Below are positions 25,363 through 33,773 of a stretch of 44,934 nt of DNA, piece by piece. Each line of letters opens with the position of its first letter. The first letter of the stretch is position 1. Location: contig JBJKSD010000029.1 of assembly GCA_046704245.1 (NCBI GenBank), positions 1-44,934 on the forward strand, in the 5' to 3' direction. Made by a program: the position numbers and the translations under genes. This DNA is from UBA660 sp046704245. Its GTDB lineage: Bacteria; Bacillota_I; Bacilli_A; RF39; UBA660. Under the pieces are notes generated by a model, which was given only the letters and a program-made list of their open reading frames with translations, was not told where the DNA came from and did not search any database.

Positions 25363-25391
25363 GTTATTTTTTATAAAACAGTTCCTATAAT
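25361..25391 (+). promoter_or_regulatory. Possible clpC promoter
   Basis: TTGTTA (25361-25366) and perfect TATAAT (25386-25391) with a long 19-base spacer. The direct repeats of a CtsR operator (GGTCAAA type) were not found near it. Confidence 0.4.
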
Positions 25392-25438
25392 TTTAGCATT
25401 TATAGCATACAATACTAAAGAAAGGAGCATGTTTACAA

Positions 25439-27766
25439 ATGTTTGGGAAATTTACAGAAGAAGCTCAAAAAGTATTAGTAATTGCTAAGAAAGAGATGTT
25501 AGAGTTAAAACACCCTTATGTAGGCAGTGAGCATCTAGTACTAGCCATTTTAAAGCGCAATACAAATACTATTTCTAATAAATTAATAGAATATGGTATT
25601 GATTATAAAAAATTTAAACAGGAATTATTAAAAAAAGTAGGTATGGGTAGTGAAAGAAGTAATTGGTTTCTATATACTCCATTATTAAAAAGAGTAATTG
25701 AGAATGCTATTATCAATAGTAAAGAAAATAATGATGGCACTGTAACAGTTGAACATCTTTTTATTGGTTTATTAGAGGAAGGCGAAGGCGTAGCTATTAG
25801 AATATTTTTAGGTATGGGGTTAGATTTAGATCTAATTTATAAAGAAATATTAGACCATTTTAAAGTTAACTCACGCTTTAATAATAAAAGTAAATTTTTA
25901 GTTGAAGAATATGGTGTCGATATTACAAAGTTAGCAGCTGATGGTAAAGTTGATCCAGTAGTAGGACGTGAACAAGAAATACAGCGAATGTTAGAAATAT
26001 TATGCCGTAGAACTAAAAATAATCCAATACTAGTAGGAGATGCTGGTGTAGGTAAAACAGCTTTGGTAGAAGAATTAAGTAACCGTATCGTGAGTAATAA
26101 TGTGCCCCAAGTCCTTAAAAATAAGCGTATTATTGCTTTAGATATTGCATCTTTAGTTGCTGGCACTAAATATCGTGGTGAATTTGAAGAAAGAATAAAG
26201 AATGTTTTAAAAGAATTAGAGGAAAGCGATGAAATTATTTTATTTATTGATGAAATGCACACTTTAATTGGTGCGGGTGGAGCTGAGGGAGCAATTGACG
26301 CCTCTAATATTTTAAAACCAGCATTAGCTAGAAATAAAATGAAGTGTATTGGAGCTACTACGACAGCCGAATACAGTAAATATATTGAGAATGATGCAGC
26401 TTTTGAACGACGTTTTCAAAAAATTTTAATTGAAGAGCCCGATCCCAATCATTTAAAGGAAATATTAATACGCCTTAAAGCTATCTATGAATCCTATCAT
26501 AATGTTAAGGTAAGTGAAAATATTATTGATAAGATTATTGAATTATCACATAAATATATTTATGATCGCAAAGAACCAGATAAAACTATCGATCTATTAG
26601 ATGAAGTATGCGCTAAAGTTAGTTTAAAAGAAACTAGGGCATCAAAGAAAATAGAAAAATTAAAGAATAATATAGCGGATATTATCCAACAAAAGAATGA
26701 AGCAATAATTAAACAAAATTTTGATCTAGCAGCCGAATTAAAAGAAAAAGAAAAATTATTAGTAGATCAGGTAAATAAATTAGAAATGAAACTCTTTAGT
26801 AAGAAAGAAACTAAAGAAGTACAATTAAAAGATTTAGTAGAAGTAGTCAATATTAAAACTAAAATACCTATCTATGAATTGGTTAATGATGAAGTAGAAA
26901 TGGTTAAACAGGCAGATAAATATTTGCGAAAAGAAATAATTGGCCAAGATAATGTTATTAAAACTTTAATTGATATTATGAAAAGAATAAAATTTGGTTT
27001 TAAAGATGAAAACAGACCATACTCGTTTATTTTTATTGGGGCTACTGGAGTAGGAAAAACTAAATTAGCTACGCTATATAGTGAAAACCTAGTAGGTGTA
27101 TCAAATATTATTAAATTGGATATGAGTGAGTTTTCCGAACCTCATTCTATAAGTAAAATAATAGGAGCAGCACCTGGATATATTGGATATATGGATAATA
27201 AAAATGTTTCTGAGGAAATAAGGCATAAACCCCATTCTGTTATTATTGTCGATGAGATAGAAAAAGCTCATCCTAATGTTGTTAATCTATTTTTACAGAT
27301 CTTAGATGAGGGTAAATTAAAAGATGCTAAGGGATTAACTATTAGATTTGATAATAATATTATAATATTTACTTCTAATTTAGGTTTTAGTACCAATCTA
27401 GTAGGATTTAATAAAAGTAATAAACAAATTATCAATGCTGTTAAAGAAAATTTATCACTTGAATTTGTCAACCGTATAGATACAATAGTAGTATTTAATA
27501 GATTAAATGAAGATGATATTATTAAGATAATAAATAATAAAATACAATTATTAAGAGATAAAGTAAAAGAACGAAATCTTACTATAAAAATCTATAATAA
27601 TGTTATAAGAAAAATTGTTGAAGAATCAGATTATAAAGATTTCGGGGCCCGAAGAATAGATAAAATAATTAAAGAAAAGATCGAAACACAAATAATTGAT
27701 AATATTATTAAGGGTAATAAACAAATAATTATTAAAGAAATTAATGATGATAAAGTTTTAAATTAG
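25439..27766 (+). CDS. clpC: ATP-dependent Clp protease ATP-binding subunit ClpC
   Basis: A class I Clp/Hsp100 unfoldase that feeds ClpP. The N-domain has two Clp_N repeats (residues 1-72 and 74-145, FGKFTEEAQKVLVIAKKE). AAA1 carries Walker A GDAGVGKT at 200-207 and IILFIDEMHTLIGAGGAEG. The middle domain has a UVR-type segment (EAIIKQNFDLAAELKEKEKLL). AAA2 has GATGVGKT at 534-541 and VIIVDEIEKAHPNV. The ClpP-docking loop VGF is present at 655-657. At 775 residues it is a little shorter than the 810-residue B. subtilis protein. The usual operon partners ctsR, mcsA and mcsB are absent, so stress control and arginine-phosphate targeting are either elsewhere or lost. Confidence 0.96.
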   Translation: MFGKFTEEAQKVLVIAKKEMLELKHPYVGSEHLVLAILKRNTNTISNKLIEYGIDYKKFKQELLKKVGMGSERSNWFLYTPLLKRVIENAIINSKENNDGTVTVEHLFIGLLEEGEGVAIRIFLGMGLDLDLIYKEILDHFKVNSRFNNKSKFLVEEYGVDITKLAADGKVDPVVGREQEIQRMLEILCRRTKNNPILVGDAGVGKTALVEELSNRIVSNNVPQVLKNKRIIALDIASLVAGTKYRGEFEERIKNVLKELEESDEIILFIDEMHTLIGAGGAEGAIDASNILKPALARNKMKCIGATTTAEYSKYIENDAAFERRFQKILIEEPDPNHLKEILIRLKAIYESYHNVKVSENIIDKIIELSHKYIYDRKEPDKTIDLLDEVCAKVSLKETRASKKIEKLKNNIADIIQQKNEAIIKQNFDLAAELKEKEKLLVDQVNKLEMKLFSKKETKEVQLKDLVEVVNIKTKIPIYELVNDEVEMVKQADKYLRKEIIGQDNVIKTLIDIMKRIKFGFKDENRPYSFIFIGATGVGKTKLATLYSENLVGVSNIIKLDMSEFSEPHSISKIIGAAPGYIGYMDNKNVSEEIRHKPHSVIIVDEIEKAHPNVVNLFLQILDEGKLKDAKGLTIRFDNNIIIFTSNLGFSTNLVGFNKSNKQIINAVKENLSLEFVNRIDTIVVFNRLNEDDIIKIINNKIQLLRDKVKERNLTIKIYNNVIRKIVEESDYKDFGARRIDKIIKEKIETQIIDNIIKGNKQIIIKEINDDKVLN

Positions 27767-27767
27767 T

Positions 27768-27798
27768 AAATAGCATATAACTATGCTATTTATTTTTT
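27768..27798 (+). terminator. Intrinsic terminator after clpC
   Basis: A perfect 10-bp stem (27768-27777 with 27782-27791), a TAAC loop and a T-run at 27793-27798. Confidence 0.9.
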
Positions 27799-27819
27799 CT
27801 TTATATAGTAAAGATATTA

Positions 27820-27828
27820 TGATAAAAT
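27820..27828 (+). promoter_or_regulatory. Extended -10 promoter of gltX-cysS
   Basis: TGA-TAAAAT (27820-27828), 23 bases before the gltX ATG and just after the clpC terminator. The -35 is weak. The same TGA-TAAAAT appears before rlmB. Confidence 0.5.
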
Positions 27829-27851
27829 ATGTTTAGAAACAGGTGATATTA

Positions 27852-29285
27852 ATGAAAGAAGTTAGAACAAGATTTGCACCTAGTCCAACTGGATTTATGC
27901 ATATTGGGGGTGTCAGAACAGCCTTATTTGCCTATTTGATTGCTAAAAAAAATAATGGTAAATTTATTTTAAGAATTGAAGATACTGACCAACAACGTTA
28001 TATAGAAGGTGCTATTGATGTCATATATAATACTTTAAAAGATTTAGGTTTAATATGGGATGAAGGTCCAGATGTAGGAGGCCTTTATGCCCCTTATATT
28101 CAAAGTGAAAGAAAGAATAACTATATTGATTATGCCAAACAATTAATTAAAGAAGGTAAAGCTTATTATTGTTTTTGTGATGAAGAAAGACTTAAGGAAT
28201 TAAAGGAAAGAGATGAAAAGGCAGGAATTCCCTATAAATATGATGGCTATTGCCGCGATATGTCACTAGAAAATGCTAAAGAAAGAATAGCTAATGGCGA
28301 AAAGTATGTTATTAGATTTAAAATGCCCAAAGAAGGCACTACTACTTTTTATGATCATGTATATGGTGAGGTATCGGTAGATAATATTGAATTAGAAGAT
28401 TTAGTAATGATTAAATCAGACGGTATGGCTACTTATAATTTTGCTAATATTATTGATGATCATGGTATGAATATTACCCATATTGTAAGAGGAAATGAAT
28501 ATATATCGTCTACTCCTAAGTATGTATTAATCTATCAAGCCTTTGGGTGGGAAGTCCCAGCATTTGTCCACTTGCCTGTAATTAAGAAGAATATTAGTTC
28601 CGATAAAAAATTAAGTAAGCGCGATGGTGATTCAACTGTTGAAGTGTTGAAAGAAAAAGGTTATTTAAATGAAGCTATTATTAATATGTTAGCGTTAACC
28701 GGATGGAGTCCGGGTAATGAAGAAGAGATCTTTACGTTAGAAGAATTGACTAAGATTTTTGATGTTTCAAGAATAAGTAAAGGTAACGCTATTTTTGATG
28801 TCGATAAACTTAATTGGATTAATAGTCAATATATGAAGAAATTATCAATTGATGAAATAATGGCTTTAACTATCCCTCATTTAAAAGAAAAATATGATAT
28901 AAGTAATAAAAGTGATGAATGGTTAAAAGAATTAGTAACTTTATATCGTAATCAAATATCATATGGAGCGGAAATTGTTGAAGTGGCCGATTTATTCTTT
29001 AAAGAAGATATTGACCTAGATGATGAATGTAGGGAAATAATAAACCAAGATGATGCTGATAAAGTAATTAAGGCATTTATTGATGAAATTAGTAATATTA
29101 GTGATTGGACTATCGATAATATTAATATGGCTATTAATAATACTAAACAAATAACTAATATTAATGGAAAATTATTATATATGCCAATAAGAATTAAGAT
29201 TACTGGTCAAATGCACGGACCAGAATTACCTAATACTATTCATTTATTGGGTAAGGAATGTGTATTAAAAAGATTAACTAAATAA
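27852..29285 (+). CDS. gltX: Glutamate--tRNA ligase
   Basis: A class I synthetase that charges tRNA-Glu, and in most Firmicutes also tRNA-Gln as the precursor for amidation. The 477-residue protein has the HIGH-type motif in APSPTGFMHIGGVRTAL near the N-terminus, RIEDTDQQRYIEGA, YCFCDEE, and the KMSKS equivalent KKLSKRDGDS. The anticodon-binding domain fills the C-terminal third. The start at 27852 is taken over a GTG at 27843 because AGGTGAT precedes it. It heads a gltX-cysS pair without the cysE found between them in B. subtilis. Confidence 0.98.
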   Translation: MKEVRTRFAPSPTGFMHIGGVRTALFAYLIAKKNNGKFILRIEDTDQQRYIEGAIDVIYNTLKDLGLIWDEGPDVGGLYAPYIQSERKNNYIDYAKQLIKEGKAYYCFCDEERLKELKERDEKAGIPYKYDGYCRDMSLENAKERIANGEKYVIRFKMPKEGTTTFYDHVYGEVSVDNIELEDLVMIKSDGMATYNFANIIDDHGMNITHIVRGNEYISSTPKYVLIYQAFGWEVPAFVHLPVIKKNISSDKKLSKRDGDSTVEVLKEKGYLNEAIINMLALTGWSPGNEEEIFTLEELTKIFDVSRISKGNAIFDVDKLNWINSQYMKKLSIDEIMALTIPHLKEKYDISNKSDEWLKELVTLYRNQISYGAEIVEVADLFFKEDIDLDDECREIINQDDADKVIKAFIDEISNISDWTIDNINMAINNTKQITNINGKLLYMPIRIKITGQMHGPELPNTIHLLGKECVLKRLTK

Positions 29286-29309
29286 TAAATTAAGATAGGG
29301 AGGAATAAA

Positions 29310-30716
29310 ATGAAATTATATAATACCCTAACTAAAAAAAATGAAGAATTTATACCAAATAATGATAGAACAGTTAAGATGTACACTTGCGGACGAACTG
29401 TTTATGATTATGCTCATATTGGTAATTTGCGCACTTATATTTTTGAAGATATATTAGAAAAAGCACTTATCTATTTGGGTTATAATGTAGAACGTGTTAT
29501 GAATATTACTGATATAGGTCATATGGAATCAGATAGTGATGCTGGTGAAGATAAGATGTTACAAGGAGCTAAAAGGGAAGGGAAAACAGTCGGGGAAATT
29601 GCTTCTTTCTATACCGACTCTTTCTTTGATGATGCTGATAAATTAAATATCAAAAGACCAAATATAGTAGAAAGAGCTACTGACCATATTGAAGAATATA
29701 TAAAAATGATTAATAAACTATTAGAAGAAGGTTATGCTTATATAGCTTCTGGCAATGTTTATTTTGATGTAACTAAAGCGCCCAATTATTACCAACTATC
29801 AGGCATGAATGAAAAAGATTTAATTATTGGGGCTAGAGAAGATGTCGAAGAAGATAAGAAAAAACGTAATCCATTTGATTTTGGACTATGGTTTACTAAT
29901 TCTAAATATAATAATCAAATATTGCAGTGGGATTCACCATGGGGTAAAGGATATCCGGGATGGCATATAGAATGTTCGGCCATTGCTATTAAATATTTAG
30001 GTGATAAATTAGATATCCACTGTGGGGGAGTAGATAATATATTTCCTCACCATACTAATGAAATAGCTCAATCAGAAGCTTATTTAGGTCATAAGTGGTG
30101 TAATTATTGGATACATGGAGAACATTTAAATGATATAACTGGTAAGATGAGTAAATCAAAAGGGGATTCTCTTACCCTGAATCTTTTAGAAGAAAAAGGA
30201 TATAATCCTTTAGCATATCGTTTCTTTGTTTTACAATCGCATTATCGCAAGCAATTAGAATTTAGCTTTGAATCTTTATCAGATGCTTCTTCAGCATATA
30301 TGAAATTAAAAAATAAAATTAATAATTTAAGAGATAATATAAATGGAGACTTAAATAAAGAATTAATAGAGCAATATCGACAACGTTTTAGTAATAACCT
30401 AGGAGATGATCTAAATACGGCTAATGCTCTTACTACTTTATTTGATTTATTAAAAGATAATAATTTAAATAATCGTAGTAAGTTAGACTTAGTTAGAGAT
30501 TTTGATAGAGTATTATCATTAAATTTAATTGATAATCAAAAGCCAGAACTAGATAGCGAATTGATAAAATATATTGATGATAAAATAAAAGAAAGAGATA
30601 TTGCTAAACAGAATAAAGATTATGCTTTAGCAGATAAAATAAGAGATGAATTAAAAACAAAGAAAATAATTTTAAATGATACTAAAAATAAAACTGAATG
30701 GAGAATGGAGGAATAA
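29310..30716 (+). CDS. cysS: Cysteine--tRNA ligase
   Basis: A zinc-dependent class I synthetase for tRNA-Cys, 468 residues. The zinc and substrate site begins with MYTCGRTVYDYAHIGNLRTYIF, containing the HIGH motif, and includes IECSAIA and LDIHCGGVDNIFPHHTNE. The KMSKS loop is GKMSKSKGDSLT. The C-terminal DALR-type helical domain ends in NDTKNKTEWRMEE. A GGGAGGA site lies upstream. The last codons contain the GGAGG ribosome binding site of the following metallopeptidase gene, so these are cotranscribed. mrnC, the usual downstream partner, is absent. Confidence 0.98.
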   Translation: MKLYNTLTKKNEEFIPNNDRTVKMYTCGRTVYDYAHIGNLRTYIFEDILEKALIYLGYNVERVMNITDIGHMESDSDAGEDKMLQGAKREGKTVGEIASFYTDSFFDDADKLNIKRPNIVERATDHIEEYIKMINKLLEEGYAYIASGNVYFDVTKAPNYYQLSGMNEKDLIIGAREDVEEDKKKRNPFDFGLWFTNSKYNNQILQWDSPWGKGYPGWHIECSAIAIKYLGDKLDIHCGGVDNIFPHHTNEIAQSEAYLGHKWCNYWIHGEHLNDITGKMSKSKGDSLTLNLLEEKGYNPLAYRFFVLQSHYRKQLEFSFESLSDASSAYMKLKNKINNLRDNINGDLNKELIEQYRQRFSNNLGDDLNTANALTTLFDLLKDNNLNNRSKLDLVRDFDRVLSLNLIDNQKPELDSELIKYIDDKIKERDIAKQNKDYALADKIRDELKTKKIILNDTKNKTEWRMEE

Positions 30717-30718
30717 AT

Positions 30719-31408
30719 ATGATGTGGTTATATGAAACTCCCACAACTTTATTACTAATGATTATTGGTATTGTTATTACTGTATCAGCACAGATTTATG
30801 TAAATTCAGCATATCAACAATATAAAAAAATTGGAAATAAAAAAGGGCTTTCTGGTTTTGAGGTAGCTCGTAAAATATTAGATAGAAATGGTTTACAAAA
30901 AGTTCATATTGTTGAAATTAAAGGAATGTTAGCAGATCACTATGATCCAAGAAGAAAGGTCGTAAGGCTATCTACTGAAATATTTCATGGTGATTCAATA
31001 GCTTCTGTTTCAGTAGCAGCTCACGAAGCATCGCACGCTACTCAAGATAAAGAAAATTATTTATTTATGAAAATTAGAAGCTTTATTTTCCCTTATGTAA
31101 GTATTGGATCACAATTAGGATATATTGCGATTTTTATTGGTTTTTTCTTAAATTTCTATGATCTAATAACTTTTGGTATATGGTTACTAGTAGGTATTAT
31201 TATATTTGAATTAGTAACTTTACCAGTAGAGTATAATGCTTCTAATAAAGCTAAGCAAGATTTAGTTAATGAAGATATATTAGATGAAAAGGAAGTGGTA
31301 AAAGCTTCTAATATGTTAAATGCTGCTGCTCTTACATATGTAGCTGCTGTAGCCGCAACCTTATTACAAATATTAAGATTAATCTTAATGGCTAGAAGAA
31401 GAGATTAG
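30719..31408 (+). CDS. Membrane-bound neutral zinc metallopeptidase (YugP family)
   Basis: A 229-residue member of the Zn_peptidase_2 family (B. subtilis YugP). An N-terminal membrane anchor (residues 8-26) is followed by a soluble part with the zinc-binding motif HEASH near residues 102-106 (VAAHEASHATQD), and two more membrane segments around 124-166, after which LPVEYNASNKAKQDL supplies the probable third ligand. The C-terminus ends in a further hydrophobic helix. The start at 30719 is chosen because GGAGG (30707-30711) is 7 bases before it; an upstream ATG at 30698 would overlap cysS. The substrate is unknown. Its place between cysS and rlmB, where mrnC is expected, is unusual. Confidence 0.92.
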   Translation: MMWLYETPTTLLLMIIGIVITVSAQIYVNSAYQQYKKIGNKKGLSGFEVARKILDRNGLQKVHIVEIKGMLADHYDPRRKVVRLSTEIFHGDSIASVSVAAHEASHATQDKENYLFMKIRSFIFPYVSIGSQLGYIAIFIGFFLNFYDLITFGIWLLVGIIIFELVTLPVEYNASNKAKQDLVNEDILDEKEVVKASNMLNAAALTYVAAVAATLLQILRLILMARRRD

Positions 31409-31430
31409 ACACTTAAATAGTGTCTTTTTT
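31407..31430 (+). terminator. Intrinsic terminator after the metallopeptidase gene
   Basis: A 7-bp stem AGACACT (31407-31413) with AGTGTCT (31419-31425), a 5-base loop and six T's, overlapping the stop codon. Confidence 0.85.
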
Positions 31431-31458
31431 AATATATTTTATTTTTTATCTAATTACA

Positions 31459-31467
31459 TGATAAAAT
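31459..31467 (+). promoter_or_regulatory. Extended -10 promoter of rlmB-sigH
   Basis: TGA-TAAAAT (31459-31467), 27 bases before rlmB and directly after a terminator, with a poor -35. Confidence 0.5.
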
Positions 31468-31494
31468 AATAATTGTTTAGAGAGGGAAGATAAT

Positions 31495-32202
31495 ATGTAT
31501 GTATATGGTAAAAATGCCGTAAAAGAATTATTAAATAATAATAAAAAAATAAATAAAGGTTATATTTATGATGATTTTAGTGATAAAGATATAGTTTCTA
31601 GACTAAAAAATAATAATATTAATTTAAAATATATATCAAAAAGGGAATTAAATAATATTGTGTCAGGTAATCATCAGGGTATAATAGTAGAAATTGATGA
31701 TTATCAATATATAAGTTTAGATGACATGTTAAATGGTATTGATAAAGAATTCCCATTATTATTGATAATGGATCATATACAAGATCCTCATAATTTAGGA
31801 GCTATTATTAGGACAGCTGAATCAGCGGGCGTTGATGGTATTATTATTCCTAAAGATCGGGGTGTCGAAATTAATGCTACTGTTATGAAAACTAGTGTTG
31901 GAGCCTTAGATTATTTACCAGTATGTAAGGTGGTCAATTTAAACAATACGATTAAACAATTAAAAGAAAAGGGTTATTGGATAATTGGAGCTGATATGAA
32001 TGGCGAAGATTATACCAAGATAGATTATAATATGCCGATCGGATTAGTAATTGGCAGTGAAGGGGAAGGATTAACACATTTAGTTAAGGAATCATGTGAT
32101 TATATAATAAGTATACCGATGAAGGGGAAAATAAATAGTTTAAATGCATCAGTAGCAGCTGGTATTTTAATATATGAAATAATAAAAAATAGAACAAAGT
32201 AA
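31495..32202 (+). CDS. rlmB: 23S rRNA (guanosine-2'-O)-methyltransferase RlmB (TrmH/SpoU)
   Basis: A SPOUT-fold SAM-dependent methyltransferase acting on a guanosine in 23S rRNA. The 235-residue protein has the N-terminal substrate-binding domain (YGKNAVKELLNN, then NHQGIIVEI), motif 1 DHIQDPHNLGAIIRTAESAG, motif 2 LVIGSEGEGL and motif 3 ISIPMKGKINSLNASVAAGILIYE, which builds the trefoil knot. The order cysS-rlmB-sigH follows B. subtilis, with yacP (NYN nuclease) deleted. Its AGGGAAG site is close to the ATG. The precise target base is assumed from family. Confidence 0.95.
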   Translation: MYVYGKNAVKELLNNNKKINKGYIYDDFSDKDIVSRLKNNNINLKYISKRELNNIVSGNHQGIIVEIDDYQYISLDDMLNGIDKEFPLLLIMDHIQDPHNLGAIIRTAESAGVDGIIIPKDRGVEINATVMKTSVGALDYLPVCKVVNLNNTIKQLKEKGYWIIGADMNGEDYTKIDYNMPIGLVIGSEGEGLTHLVKESCDYIISIPMKGKINSLNASVAAGILIYEIIKNRTK

Positions 32203-32215
32203 GGGGCATGGTATT

Positions 32216-32833
32216 ATGAATAGTTATCGCGATTATAATGATTATGAATTAATTTATTTATGCCAGGAAGGCAACGAAGAAGCTAATAACATCTTATATA
32301 ATAAATATAAGATAGTAGCTGAATTAAAAGCTAAAAAATATTATAAGTATGCATCTAATATTGGCCTAGATTTTAATGATTTGGTTCAAGAAGGTATGAT
32401 TGGTTTTAGTGAGGCTTTAAAAGATTTTAAAACAGATAAAGAAGTTATGTTTTCTACTTTTGCTTCTTTATGTATTGAAAGACAAATAAATAGTGCTGTG
32501 ATGAAAGCTAATCGTAATAAACATAAGATATTAAATGAATCCATATCACTAGATTATATTAATAATAATGAAAGACCAGTAATAGAATATATTGCTGAAG
32601 ATAAAGATAATAATCCATTAGAACATATTATCGATATAGAAGCTGAAAAAGAAACATATGATAAAATCAAAGATAAGTTAACTGATTTTGAAAATCAAGT
32701 ACTTCAATTAAAGATAAATAACTTTAATTATAGGGAAATTGCTCAAATTTTAGATAAACCAGTTAAATCGATTGATAATACCTTACAACGGATAAAAAAT
32801 AAAGTTAAAGCAATAATGGTAAAAAATGTTTGA
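32216..32833 (+). CDS. sigH: RNA polymerase sigma-H factor (Spo0H)
   Basis: A 205-residue sigma-70 family factor, matching sigma-H in position (between rlmB and secE) and layout. Region 2 includes ANNILYNKYK, the core-binding DLVQEGMIGFSEALKDF and TFASLCIERQINSAVMKANRNKHK. Region 4 has the helix-turn-helix NYREIAQILDKPVKSIDNTLQRIKNKVK. In Bacillus it directs entry to sporulation and competence, including spo0A, spoIIA, ftsZ and spoVG. The start follows AAGGGG. It is another sporulation marker; a role limited to stress or competence remains possible. Confidence 0.93.
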   Translation: MNSYRDYNDYELIYLCQEGNEEANNILYNKYKIVAELKAKKYYKYASNIGLDFNDLVQEGMIGFSEALKDFKTDKEVMFSTFASLCIERQINSAVMKANRNKHKILNESISLDYINNNERPVIEYIAEDKDNNPLEHIIDIEAEKETYDKIKDKLTDFENQVLQLKINNFNYREIAQILDKPVKSIDNTLQRIKNKVKAIMVKNV

Positions 32834-32839
32834 CTTTTT

Positions 32840-32885
32840 CACTCTGATGTGTTAATTTATTAATGAACACGTTGAAGTGTTTTTT
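32840..32885 (+). terminator. Intrinsic terminator after sigH
   Basis: A 14-bp stem with one mismatch and some G-U pairs (32840-32853 with 32866-32879), a 12-base loop and a T-run to 32885. Confidence 0.8.
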
Positions 32886-32922
32886 ATTATGAAAAATAAA
32901 TATAATATTAAGTAGGTGAAAT

Positions 32923-33099
32923 ATGAAGAAAATACTAAGATACTTTATTGGCGTTAAAAAGGAAATGGAAAGAGTTAGATGGCCTAATATGCAACATATG
33001 ATTAAATATTCAGTAGCTACTATTATAACAATTATGTTTTTTGCTTTATTCTTTTATCTAATTGATATTATTGTAGCGATTATAAAGACAGCGGGATAG
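32923..33099 (+). CDS. secE: Preprotein translocase subunit SecE
   Basis: A 58-residue single-pass component of the SecYEG channel. The conserved amphipathic region FIGVKKEMERVRWPN (residues 8-22), with the hallmark E-RVRWP, precedes one membrane helix (about residues 31-54: VATIITIMFFALFFYLIDIIV). Length is right for the short Gram-positive SecE. It begins after AGGTG and sits directly upstream of nusG as in nearly all bacteria. The 49-residue rpmG gene that precedes secE in B. subtilis is not present in the 89-base gap after sigH. Confidence 0.95.
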   Translation: MKKILRYFIGVKKEMERVRWPNMQHMIKYSVATIITIMFFALFFYLIDIIVAIIKTAG

Positions 33100-33109
33100 G
33101 AGAAAGATT

Positions 33110-33643
33110 ATGGAAAAGAAATGGTATGTTGTTAACACTTATTCAGGTCATGAAAATAAAGTAAAAGAAAAACTTAGTATGAGAGTCAATTCAATGGGTA
33201 TGGAAGACTATATATATAGAATAGTTGTTCCAGAACAAATGGAAATTGAAATAAAAGATGGCGTTAAAAAAGAAAAAATTAAGAAGATGTTTCCTGGCTA
33301 TATCTTAGTTGAAATGATCATGTCAGATGAGGCTTGGTATATAGTTAGAAATACTCCGGGAGTAACTGGTTTTATTGGTTCTTCTGGGAAAGGAGCTAAA
33401 CCAACTCCATTACAACCTTTTGAAGTAGATCATATCTTAAGTAGTATGGGTATGAGTAGAATCGAATTAGGTAATGAATTAAAAGCTGGAGATAAGGTTA
33501 AAATAGTAGAGGGACCATTTAAGGCGATGAGTGGTAAAGTACAAGATATTGACTTTAAGACTCAAAAATTAACAGTCTTAGTTGATCTCTTTGGCCAAGA
33601 AACACCAGTTGAAGTTGATTTAGCACAAATAACAAAAGAATAA
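33110..33643 (+). CDS. nusG: Transcription termination/antitermination factor NusG
   Basis: It binds the RNA polymerase clamp and modulates pausing, and links polymerase with ribosomes or Rho. The 177-residue protein has the NGN domain (KKWYVVNTYSGHENKVKEKL, then FPGYILVEMIMSDEAWYIVRNTPGVTGFIG) and a C-terminal KOW domain (LKAGDKVKIVEGPFKAMSGKVQDID). The secE-nusG-rplK order is conserved. A GGAG site lies before the ATG. The transcript probably ends or weakens in the following 130 bases, where a new promoter and the L1 leader lie. Confidence 0.98.
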   Translation: MEKKWYVVNTYSGHENKVKEKLSMRVNSMGMEDYIYRIVVPEQMEIEIKDGVKKEKIKKMFPGYILVEMIMSDEAWYIVRNTPGVTGFIGSSGKGAKPTPLQPFEVDHILSSMGMSRIELGNELKAGDKVKIVEGPFKAMSGKVQDIDFKTQKLTVLVDLFGQETPVEVDLAQITKE

Positions 33644-33675
33644 AAAAGCTTGATTTTAATATCTAAACTATGATA

Positions 33676-33703
33676 TTATCAAAAACGTGACGTATGATAT
33701 ACT
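33676..33703 (+). promoter_or_regulatory. Promoter of rplK-rplA
   Basis: TGA-TATACT (33695-33703) as an extended -10, with a weak TTATCA (33676-33681) as -35 at a 16-base spacing. It would start transcription near 33710, exactly at the edge of the L1-binding leader. A second possible pair, TTGATT 33650-33655 and TATTAT 33674-33679, lies upstream. Confidence 0.55.
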
Positions 33704-33712
33704 ATAAATAAT

Positions 33713-33745
33713 AGTGGGAGGCTTATAAGAGCTATTTGAACCACT
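33713..33745 (+). promoter_or_regulatory. L1-binding leader upstream of rplK
   Basis: An RNA mimic of the ribosomal protein L1 site in 23S rRNA (helices 76-77). AGTGG (33713-33717) pairs with CCACT (33741-33745); GCTT (33721-33724) pairs with GAGC (33729-33732); and the internal loop has GAG on one side and TATTTGAA on the other. The rRNA site contains GGUGGGAGGCUU and UUGAAAUACCACC. L1 autoregulates rplK-rplA by this means in several bacteria. It lies 28 bases before the rplK start codon. Confidence 0.75.
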
Positions 33746-33773
33746 CACGAAAAAGATATAGGAGGTGTTTTTC

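Noticed and set aside
25837..26262. A 141-codon minus-strand frame inside clpC
   Set aside because: It is the antisense of the ClpC AAA1 region; no start signals or recognisable domain.
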